From JBLHRE01 sp047625765 (GTDB lineage: Bacteria; Bacteroidota; Bacteroidia; Flavobacteriales; JBLHRE01), in the NCBI GenBank assembly GCA_047625765.1, contig JBLHRE010000014.1, forward strand, positions 1 to 21,224: a stretch of DNA of 21,224 bases, given 5' to 3'. Below are positions 14,202-20,331 of this stretch, one piece after another. Below the pieces are notes generated by a model that saw nothing but the letters and a program-made list of their open reading frames with translations, was not told the DNA's origin and did no database searches. Position 1 is the first letter of the stretch, and each line of letters starts with the position of its first letter. The position numbers and the translations under genes are program-made.

Positions 14202-16301
14202 ATGAGAAAATTAATACTTAGCATTTTTACCACATTATCATTTATTGGTGCATCTGCTCAATCTAATTGGTGTGCTGCCGATTTAGAATACCAAAACAGA
14301 TTAAAATCTGACCCTTCTTTTGCACAGCAAAGAGCAGAAATGGAAGAACAAGTTGATCGTTATTTGGCCAGCAACTATAGCGACATAGAGAAAGCTGCAG
14401 CCGATACAATGACTGTTCCTTTGGTTATTCATATAATTCATGATGGTGATAGAGGAAACATTTCTAAAGAGCAAGTTCTTGATGGTATCCGTATCTTAAA
14501 TGAAGATTACCTTAGAATTAACGAAGATACTAGCGAAACGAGAGACGTTTTCAAGCCTTATGCTTCTGGTGTTAACATCCAGTTCAAATTGGCTAAAATC
14601 GATCCTCAAGGCAACTGTACCGAAGGTATTATCCGTATCGATGATGCTGAAACATCTAACTCGGCTAGCCCAAGAGACAATGTGAAGGAATTGAGCCAAT
14701 GGCCAGAAAACAAATACTTCAATGTTTGGATTGTAAATTCTATTGATGCACAAGGAAGTGCTGGTACTGTTCTAGGTTACGGAGAGTTCCCAACACCAGG
14801 TCTTTCTAACACTTACGGGTTTGTAAACATTCACCAAGCTTGGGGCCAAATTGGAACGGGTATCTACGGAGGTAGAACTCCAACTCATGAAATTGGGCAT
14901 TGTTTAAATCTTTACCACACGTTCCAAAGTGGATGTGGAAGTACTTGTGAAAATTCTGGAGACCGTGTATGTGACACCCCTCCTACATCAGAAGCTACAT
15001 ATGGATGTAATCAAAATCAAAATACTTGCGCTAACGACCTGTTAGGGGCAAGTTCTGCATACAATTCAAATGTTGTTGACCAAATCGAAAACTACATGTC
15101 TTATGACGGATGTCAAAACATGTTTACCCTAGGACAAAGAGACAGAATGATTGCCGCTATTCAATCAAATAATGCTCTTCAGAATTTAATTTCTCAATCA
15201 AACCTAGAGGCCACAGGTACCAACAACGGTTATGTAGAGCAAAACTGTGCACCTATTGCAGCTTTTACTATCAGCAAAAACACAACCTGCGCAGGGTCTT
15301 CTATTATCATTACAGACAGAACTTACAACTCATCAGGCTACACCAGAAACTGGAGTTTCCCAGGAGCAGATGTAACGACTTCAACGGATTCTATTGTCAC
15401 TATTTCTTATGCTGATGGTGGTCTTTATGATATTAGCCTTACAGCTACAAATACCGCTGGCACAAACACTTTTAACCTTTCAGAGGCTGTAACCGTTGGT
15501 AGTACCACTCCAGCGTTTACTGATTATATGAGCGAAGAATTTAGTTCTGGTACTCTTCCTAATGGATGGTCGGTAAACAACCCTACAGGTGTAGGTTTTG
15601 AAATGTCTACTACAACAGGATTTGAAGATGCTACGAGTATTACCTTAAACAACAGAGTTAATCCTCCTAATCAGGTTGATGAAATTATTCTTCCTGTTTT
15701 CACTGTTTCTGGAACAACGAGCCCAACTTTCAATTTCTTCCATGCTTTCGCTCCAAAAGTATCCTCTAACACGGATGTACTAAATGTTTATGTTTCTTCA
15801 AACTGTGGACAATCTTGGATTAGAAGAAAATCTATGGACATAGAAGACCTTACCACTTCAGGAAATTCAAACACAGCATTCACACCATCTAATCTATCTG
15901 AATGGAAAGAAGCTAGTCTTAGTTTAGCTGCTTACAGATCCAAAGATTACTTGTTGATTAAATTAGAATTTATTTCTGGTGGAGGAAATAACCTTTACCT
16001 AGATAAATTTACAATTGGCGACCAAGTTGGAATCAATGAACTAGCAGCTAATACTGCCGTTAATGTTGTTCCAAATCCAGTAAACAATCAAGCAACTATT
16101 AAAATTACTAGCTTAGATAATGATTTAGTGAACTACGAAATTGTAGATATGCTAGGAAGAACATTATCTCATCAACAAGTAAATTTGGTTGCCGGAGACA
16201 ATGCTATTGCTATTGATATGAGTAACGAACAAACTGGTGTTTACTTTATCCGTATTCACAATGCTAAAGGTTTGATCCAACATAAATTCATGAAGCACTA
16301 A
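14202..16301 (+). CDS. Secreted M43 metalloprotease, T9SS-sorted, copy 2
   Basis: A 699-residue paralogue of the preceding protease with the same parts in the same order. These are a signal peptide (1-20, ending GASAQ); a propeptide with C24 in NWCAADLEYQ aligned with C31 of copy 1; zinc site HEIGHCLNLYH (H229, E230, H233, H239) and Met-turn ENYMSY; a PKD domain from C349 (CAPIAAF, NWSFPGAD); the jelly roll (EEFSSGTLPNGW); and the T9SS sorting domain (VVPNPVNNQATIKI, ending IQHKFMKH). Similarity extends end to end, so this is a whole-gene duplication with later divergence, strongest in the catalytic core and jelly roll and weakest in propeptide and PKD. Extra cysteine pairs in the catalytic domain (SGCGSTCENSG) differ from copy 1 and suggest a different disulphide pattern or substrate. 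Confidence 0.95.
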   Translation: MRKLILSIFTTLSFIGASAQSNWCAADLEYQNRLKSDPSFAQQRAEMEEQVDRYLASNYSDIEKAAADTMTVPLVIHIIHDGDRGNISKEQVLDGIRILNEDYLRINEDTSETRDVFKPYASGVNIQFKLAKIDPQGNCTEGIIRIDDAETSNSASPRDNVKELSQWPENKYFNVWIVNSIDAQGSAGTVLGYGEFPTPGLSNTYGFVNIHQAWGQIGTGIYGGRTPTHEIGHCLNLYHTFQSGCGSTCENSGDRVCDTPPTSEATYGCNQNQNTCANDLLGASSAYNSNVVDQIENYMSYDGCQNMFTLGQRDRMIAAIQSNNALQNLISQSNLEATGTNNGYVEQNCAPIAAFTISKNTTCAGSSIIITDRTYNSSGYTRNWSFPGADVTTSTDSIVTISYADGGLYDISLTATNTAGTNTFNLSEAVTVGSTTPAFTDYMSEEFSSGTLPNGWSVNNPTGVGFEMSTTTGFEDATSITLNNRVNPPNQVDEIILPVFTVSGTTSPTFNFFHAFAPKVSSNTDVLNVYVSSNCGQSWIRRKSMDIEDLTTSGNSNTAFTPSNLSEWKEASLSLAAYRSKDYLLIKLEFISGGGNNLYLDKFTIGDQVGINELAANTAVNVVPNPVNNQATIKITSLDNDLVNYEIVDMLGRTLSHQQVNLVAGDNAIAIDMSNEQTGVYFIRIHNAKGLIQHKFMKH

Positions 16302-16325
16302 TCTGAATTTAGTACCCGCATACCT

Positions 16326-16353
16326 AACCCCGTCATTTTATTATGGCGGGGTT
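16326..16353 (+). terminator. Rho-independent terminator after metalloprotease copy 2
   Basis: Arms AACCCCGTCAT (16326-16336) and ATGGCGGGGTT (16343-16353) pair over 11 positions with one G-T wobble, loop TTTATT, followed by CTTTTTT. Confidence 0.93.
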
Positions 16354-16364
16354 CTTTTTTAGTC

Positions 16365-16400
16365 TAATATAATTTTTAGAGTCATCTAAAAATTATATTA
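16365..16400. repeat. Perfect inverted repeat, 16-bp arms, at the di-heme operon promoter
   Basis: TAATATAATTTTTAGA (16365-16380), spacer GTCA, then its exact reverse complement at 16385-16400. The right end runs into the -7 element TACATTTG (16399-16406), so the dyad fills the region where a -33 box and activator or repressor would sit. The central TTAGA-N4-TCTAA has the same half-site length and spacing as FNR-type sites (TTGAT-N4-ATCAA) but different bases. It lies just downstream of the preceding terminator and upstream of the expected transcript start, so a DNA operator is more likely than an RNA hairpin. Confidence 0.8.
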
Positions 16401-16406
16401 CATTTG
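16399..16406 (+). promoter_or_regulatory. Candidate -7 element of the di-heme/Rieske/barrel operon
   Basis: TACATTTG, an exact TAnnTTTG match ending 19 bases before the ATG at 16426 and overlapping the inverted repeat by two bases. Confidence 0.55.
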
Positions 16407-16425
16407 TCGAATAATTAATATCAAA

Positions 16426-17664
16426 ATGAAATACCTTTTAACAAGTATCGGCTTGTTGGCAGTGGTGGTTGGTATGACTGCTTGCGAAAAACTAACGCCT
16501 AAAGCGCCAGAAGCTAACGAGGCATTAGCCGCACCAATTGATGGCTTAACCCCAAATCAAATGGCTTTGCACATTATGGGCGATGAAGACTTTGCACATA
16601 TTTTTAGTGTAGCCGAAGGTTTGGGCCCCGTATTCGTGCAGGCATCTTGCGAAAATTGCCACGCGGGAGATGGGAAAGGAAATCCATTCAACAACCTAAC
16701 TCGATTCGGAAAATACGTCACCAATAATGGCAATCAAGTTTGGAGCCCGATGTTAAACGAAGGAGGGCCACAGTTACAACATAGATCTATAACACCCTAT
16801 AGCCCAGAAGAAATTCCAAGTGATGCAGCATCATCCCAATTTTTAGCTCCTAACGTAACTGGCCTTGGCTATTTGGCAGCAGTAACAGATACTGATATTC
16901 TTGCCATGGCGGATCCTAATGACTCGGATAATGACGGTATCTCTGGTGTAGTAAATTTAATTCCAAGACCAGAGTGGTTGATCATTGACAATCGCTACCA
17001 CCAAGATCAAGGCGGAGATAGATTCATTGGTAGATTTGGAAGAAAGGCAGCAACCATCAATTTAACACATCAAACGGTTGGTGCCTATAAGCAAGACATG
17101 GGTATCACCTCTGATTTCGATCCTGTAGACCCTGTAAATTACGCTGAATCTCAATTTGGTGGCGATGGTGTTGCAGATCCAGAAATTGGCGCAGGTACCG
17201 TAGAGAAAGTAGTATTCTACCTTCAAACGTTACAGGCGCCCCAAAGAAGAGATGCCAATACAGATCAGGTTTTAGCAGGAGAAACGATTTTCAAACAAAT
17301 TGGTTGTAACAAATGCCATGTAGAAACACTGCACACTGGGCTTTCAGAGATTGCTGCCCTAAACCAGGTTTCGTTCCACCCTTATACCGATATGCTTTTG
17401 CATGACATGGGTGCTGAACTTGACGACTACTATACAGAAGGAATAGTTGCTACCAACGAATGGCGTACTATGGCCCTTTGGGGTCTTGGCTTGCAAGAAG
17501 ACTCACAAGGAGGTCAGCAGTTTTTGATGCACGATGGTAGAGCCAAAACTTTTTCTGAAGCTATTGATTATCATGGAGGCGAAGGTGCGGCAAGTAGAAC
17601 GGCTTACAATCAGCTGAGCGAAGAAGAAAAAATAAATCTTCAAGCCTTTTTAAACTCTTTATAA
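16426..17664 (+). CDS. Di-heme oxidoreductase lipoprotein (DHOR / COG3488 type)
   Basis: A 412-residue exported c-type cytochrome. The N-terminus has a lipoprotein signal ending GMTAC (C20). Two haem-binding sites are visible, CENCH (75-79) and CNKCH (294-298), together with the family's C-terminal FLMHDGRAKTFSEAIDYHGGEGAASR segment and a final helix EEEKINLQAFLNSL. This is the layout of the DHOR/DUF1111 family, distantly related to di-haem cytochrome c peroxidases and once labelled thiol oxidoreductase; the true reaction is unknown. A Ca-binding-like DPNDSDNDGISG stretch (about 163-174) is also present. It is the first gene of a three-gene operon, overlapping the Rieske gene by one base (TAATG), which makes the Rieske protein its likely redox partner. 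A perfect dyad sits at its promoter. Confidence 0.92.
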   Translation: MKYLLTSIGLLAVVVGMTACEKLTPKAPEANEALAAPIDGLTPNQMALHIMGDEDFAHIFSVAEGLGPVFVQASCENCHAGDGKGNPFNNLTRFGKYVTNNGNQVWSPMLNEGGPQLQHRSITPYSPEEIPSDAASSQFLAPNVTGLGYLAAVTDTDILAMADPNDSDNDGISGVVNLIPRPEWLIIDNRYHQDQGGDRFIGRFGRKAATINLTHQTVGAYKQDMGITSDFDPVDPVNYAESQFGGDGVADPEIGAGTVEKVVFYLQTLQAPQRRDANTDQVLAGETIFKQIGCNKCHVETLHTGLSEIAALNQVSFHPYTDMLLHDMGAELDDYYTEGIVATNEWRTMALWGLGLQEDSQGGQQFLMHDGRAKTFSEAIDYHGGEGAASRTAYNQLSEEEKINLQAFLNSL

Positions 17665-18086
17665 TGTCTAGCAGAAGATATTTCCTTAAAAACTCGGTAT
17701 TAGCAAGTGCCGCTTGCTGCATAGTACCCTCTTTAATTTTAGGCGGTTGTAATAACCTACAATTGGTTGCTTTTGAAAAATTGGAAAATCCAAATCAATT
17801 AAAAATAAAGAAAACAGCCTTCGAAAAGTCGAATGCTGTTATTATCAATGATCCATCCCAAGAGGCTCAAATTTTTCTAAAAAAAGAAACAGAAGGATAT
17901 AAAGCCCTTTTGATGCTTTGCACGCACAAGTCTTGCGATGTTGCTCTTGCAGGGGCAGTATTTGTTTGTCCTTGTCATGGTTCGGAATTCTCTAAAAGCG
18001 GAGCTGTATTAACTGGCCCAGCAACAAAGCCTCTTATCGAATTTAACACAACTACTGATGACACCTATGTGTATGTTCAATTATAA
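17664..18086 (+). CDS. Tat-exported Rieske [2Fe-2S] lipoprotein
   Basis: A 140-residue protein with both Rieske boxes: CTHKSC (86-91) and CPCHGS (102-107). Expected cluster ligands are C86, H88, C102 and H105; C91 and C104 are placed to form the disulphide typical of high-potential, bc1-type Rieske proteins. The N-terminus SSRRYFLK fits the Tat consensus SRRxFLK, and the hydrophobic stretch ends in a lipobox LGGC (C29), so it appears to be folded in the cytoplasm, exported by Tat and lipid-anchored. It is much smaller than a respiratory bc1 Rieske subunit and has no cytochrome b beside it, which points to a dedicated electron carrier for the di-haem protein. Overlaps the genes on both sides. 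Confidence 0.93.
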   Translation: MSSRRYFLKNSVLASAACCIVPSLILGGCNNLQLVAFEKLENPNQLKIKKTAFEKSNAVIINDPSQEAQIFLKKETEGYKALLMLCTHKSCDVALAGAVFVCPCHGSEFSKSGAVLTGPATKPLIEFNTTTDDTYVYVQL

Positions 18087-19281
18087 AAATATCTCAAAAG
18101 TTATACTTTTTGCTGGCCTTGTTTGCAGCAATATCGCCTTAGCTCAATCTCCTACAGATAGTATTAAAACCAATCAGAATGGAATTTACAATAGACCGTT
18201 TATAGATTTAGGTAAAACAAGAACTGCCGTTGGCGGTTACCTAGAAGGAAACACAAATTATTTTGCAGAGGATGGTGTATCTGAAGGATTTAGCATGGAA
18301 CTTCGTAGGTTCAATATCTTTTTATACTCTCAAATTCATCCCAAAATAAAATTCTTATCAGAGCTAGAATTTGAACATGGAACGGAAGAAATTGCACTGG
18401 AAACGGCCTTAATAGATGTTAATTTATTGCCAGCGCTTAATTTTAGAGCTGGAATCCTGTTGCCAAATATTGGCTTAGTAAACACAAATCACGATTCACC
18501 CAATTGGGAGTTTGTAGAGCGCCCTTTGTCTTCTACCCAATTAATTCCTTCTACACTTTCCGAAGTTGGATTCGGTCTTTATGGGAGATTTTATCCCAAC
18601 GAAAAATTCATGCTTACCTACGATGCCTATGTCGTGAACGGACTGCAAGACAATATTGTTTTGAATAGTGAGGGCAGAACATTTATCCCTGCAGGTAAAA
18701 ACGAACAAATGTTTGGTGAAGACAACAATGGTACACCAATGATCAATTTACACACCTCGATTGCCAGTAGAAAATTTGGAGAAATTGGATTCGGATATTA
18801 TGGAGGAGTTTACAATTCCTATATGATGGAAGGTGAACAAATTGCCCCTAAAAGAAGCCTGCACCTTATGGCCTTAGACTACAATATTAACTTTAACAAC
18901 CTTACACTTTTGGGTGAGTTTGTTTGGGCTTCTATTGATGTACCCGAAAACACCAATGAAATTTATGGCGGCAAGCAAAGAGGTGGTTTTACGGAACTGC
19001 AAATACCACTACTCAAAAGAAAAATATTAAGCTTTGAGAGTGCCACTTTAAAAGCAAGTATCCGATACGAATACATCGACTATAACAAAGGGAAATTCAG
19101 AACTAACATCAGTTCGAATATTGGAGATGAAATTCGAGGCTTAGCAGTAGGCTTAGGATTTAGACCCGCCTCTGGAACAATTATTAGAGCCAATTATATT
19201 TTCCAAAACATCCATGATGCTCTAGGGAATCCACCAGCTAAATTAGGGGGTTTCCAATTTGGCTTTGCTACTTATTTCTAA
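18073..19281 (+). CDS. Outer-membrane beta-barrel (porin-like)
   Basis: About 402 residues from the ATG at 18073; an in-frame ATG at 18058 would add five residues, but the one at 18073 gives a cleaner signal peptide (MFNYKNISKVILFAG...ALAQ). The mature part is made of alternating amphipathic strands rich in Gly, Tyr and Phe (GFGYYGGVYNSYM, SIRYEYIDYNKG, IIRANYIFQN) and ends in Phe (GFATYF), typical of outer-membrane barrels. The general look is that of phosphate-selective-porin-like proteins (OprO/P superfamily), recognised by pattern only. Its start lies inside the Rieske gene (14-base overlap), so production is coupled to the redox proteins. Possible roles: entry of a substrate for the di-haem enzyme, or an outer-membrane seat for it; both are inference. 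Confidence 0.85.
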   Translation: MFNYKNISKVILFAGLVCSNIALAQSPTDSIKTNQNGIYNRPFIDLGKTRTAVGGYLEGNTNYFAEDGVSEGFSMELRRFNIFLYSQIHPKIKFLSELEFEHGTEEIALETALIDVNLLPALNFRAGILLPNIGLVNTNHDSPNWEFVERPLSSTQLIPSTLSEVGFGLYGRFYPNEKFMLTYDAYVVNGLQDNIVLNSEGRTFIPAGKNEQMFGEDNNGTPMINLHTSIASRKFGEIGFGYYGGVYNSYMMEGEQIAPKRSLHLMALDYNINFNNLTLLGEFVWASIDVPENTNEIYGGKQRGGFTELQIPLLKRKILSFESATLKASIRYEYIDYNKGKFRTNISSNIGDEIRGLAVGLGFRPASGTIIRANYIFQNIHDALGNPPAKLGGFQFGFATYF

Positions 19282-19306
19282 GCCGAATTATAAAAACAAA
19301 TTATTG

Positions 19307-19331
19307 AGCCCTGCCTACTTTAGACAGGGCT
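19307..19331 (+). terminator. Rho-independent terminator after the di-heme operon
   Basis: AGCCCTG (19307-19313) pairs with CAGGGCT (19325-19331); after one C/A mismatch an inner CTA/TAG pair closes loop CTT. A T-rich run TTTGTTTTTTT follows. Confidence 0.9.
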
Positions 19332-19363
19332 TTGTTTTTTTCTGATATTTAAAGCGAAGCCCT

Positions 19364-19371
19364 TATCTTTG
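19364..19371 (+). promoter_or_regulatory. Candidate -7 element of the DUF3347 lipoprotein gene
   Basis: TATCTTTG, an exact TAnnTTTG match ending 16 bases before the ATG at 19388, downstream of the preceding terminator. Confidence 0.55.
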
Positions 19372-19387
19372 TTCAAAACAAAATCAC

Positions 19388-19846
19388 ATGAAAAACCTAT
19401 TGATAGCATTTTCCTTCTTTCTAGTAGCTTGTGGGGGAGCAGAAAAATTAGACGAAACACATGTTAGCGTTACGGTTGCAGACCCAGTATTAAATGCATA
19501 CTTCCAATTAAAAGATGCCTTTGTACGAAGCGATATGCCTACTGCAGTTAAACATGCAAAGACATTAGCAGAAACGAGTATCGATAATGAAATTGGAAAA
19601 TATGCTGTTTTAATTTTTGCCTCGCCAGACATTAACGCACAAAGAGATCATTTCGAAGAATTGAGCAATGCAATTGTAGCTTATTCTAAAAGTTTAGAAT
19701 TGCCTCAAAGCATGTTTGTCCAATTTTGTCCAATGGCATTAAACGGTAAAGGAGCCCAATGGTTAGCTACAGAAGAATCGATCCTTAATCCTTACTATGG
19801 TGAAAGGATGTTGCGTTGTGGTGCCGTAAAAGAAACAATCAACTAG
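19388..19846 (+). CDS. DUF3347-type lipoprotein, possibly metal-binding
   Basis: A 152-residue lipoprotein: signal with lipobox LVAC (C15), then a helical domain whose end reads QFCPMALNGKGAQWLATEE...NPYYGERMLRCG (about 112-145). This pattern is that of DUF3347, which occurs at the C-terminus of CusB/CzcB-like metal-efflux adaptor proteins and as free-standing periplasmic proteins. C114, M116, M141 and C144 are candidate soft-metal (copper) ligands. The His that often precedes the CPM motif in such proteins is Phe113 here. It has its own promoter element and lies just after the di-haem/Rieske/barrel operon. No efflux pump gene is in the window. Its stop overlaps the convergent tadA stop in a shared CTAG. 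Confidence 0.82.
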   Translation: MKNLLIAFSFFLVACGGAEKLDETHVSVTVADPVLNAYFQLKDAFVRSDMPTAVKHAKTLAETSIDNEIGKYAVLIFASPDINAQRDHFEELSNAIVAYSKSLELPQSMFVQFCPMALNGKGAQWLATEESILNPYYGERMLRCGAVKETIN

Positions 19847-20289
19847 CGTTTACTTTTAAAAAAAGTCTTTAAAAGGGCGGAACATTCTTGTTGGAGGATG
19901 CCGCCCTTTATTTTTGCTTTAGGGTGTAAAAGATTTGGATACTGTTTTACGAAACCACGGTTTTCATCTGCAGCGCCATAGAAGATATGATCTATTTGCG
20001 TCCAATAAGAAGCTCCTGCACACATAGCACAAGGCTCTAGCGTTACGTACAATTTACAATCCTTCAAATATTTCCCTCCCAAATAATCTGCAGCGGCTGT
20101 AAAGGCCTGCATTTCGGCATGGGCCGTAACATCGTTCAATGTTTCTGTCAAATTATGTGCTCTCGCAATAATCTGATTCTTACAAACAATGATTGCTCCT
20201 ACAGGAACTTCATCCTTCTCTAATGCCTTTTGTGCTTCTTTTAGCGCCTCTTTCATAAAGTGCGCATCCGAATAAACCGATAACTCCAT
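19843..20289 (-). CDS. tadA: tRNA-specific adenosine deaminase
   Basis: TadA turns the wobble adenosine (A34) of tRNA-Arg(ACG) to inosine. The 148-residue protein has the zinc-deaminase motifs HAE (57-59, E59 as proton shuttle) and PCAMC (86-90, ligands C87 and C90), plus the KDEVPVGAIIV strand of the family. Start chosen at the ATG 20289, though Met12 (FMKEALKEA) is also possible and would give an N-terminus closer to many homologues. It converges on the DUF3347 gene with a four-base stop-codon overlap, and its last ~30 codons contain a terminator-like hairpin. A -7 element only four bases before the ATG suggests a leaderless or nearly leaderless message. Confidence 0.96.
   Translation of the reverse strand: MELSVYSDAHFMKEALKEAQKALEKDEVPVGAIIVCKNQIIARAHNLTETLNDVTAHAEMQAFTAAADYLGGKYLKDCKLYVTLEPCAMCAGASYWTQIDHIFYGAADENRGFVKQYPNLLHPKAKIKGGILQQECSALLKTFFKSKR
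19872..19909. terminator. Bidirectional terminator hairpin inside the tadA coding sequence
   Basis: AAAGGGCGG (19872-19880) and CCGCCCTTT (19901-19909) pair perfectly over 9 bp with a 20-base loop that contains a further AACA/TGTT pair. Rightward it is followed by ATTTTTG; leftward by TTAAAGACTTTTTTT. It can end the DUF3347 transcript from antisense to tadA, and the tadA transcript while still within its last codons. Confidence 0.75.
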
Positions 20290-20293
20290 AGGG

Positions 20294-20301
20294 CAAATGT
20301 A
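20294..20301 (-). promoter_or_regulatory. Candidate -7 element of tadA, very close to the start codon
   Basis: Minus-strand TACATTTG, an exact TAnnTTTG match, with only four bases between it and the ATG at 20289. Confidence 0.45.
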
Positions 20302-20331
20302 AGGACATTTTAAAAGGGGGGAGTCATCACA

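Noticed and set aside
12469..14753. Open frames antisense to the two proteases (12469-12654, 13850-14062, 14496-14753)
   Set aside because: They mirror strongly conserved protease codons and show no independent features such as signals or motifs.
16365..16400. The dyad as a second terminator for the upstream protease
   Set aside because: The stem is almost all A/T, has no T-run after it, and a strong GC-rich terminator (16326-16353) already precedes it.
16365..16400. The dyad as a Fur box
   Set aside because: It lacks the GATAAT-type hexamer repeats of the Fur consensus; only the A/T richness is similar.
16426..19281. Porin-cytochrome conduit for extracellular electron transfer (MtrCAB-like)
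   Set aside because: Only two haem sites are present in total and there is no multihaem periplasmic partner; a barrel plus cytochrome alone does not support a conduit.
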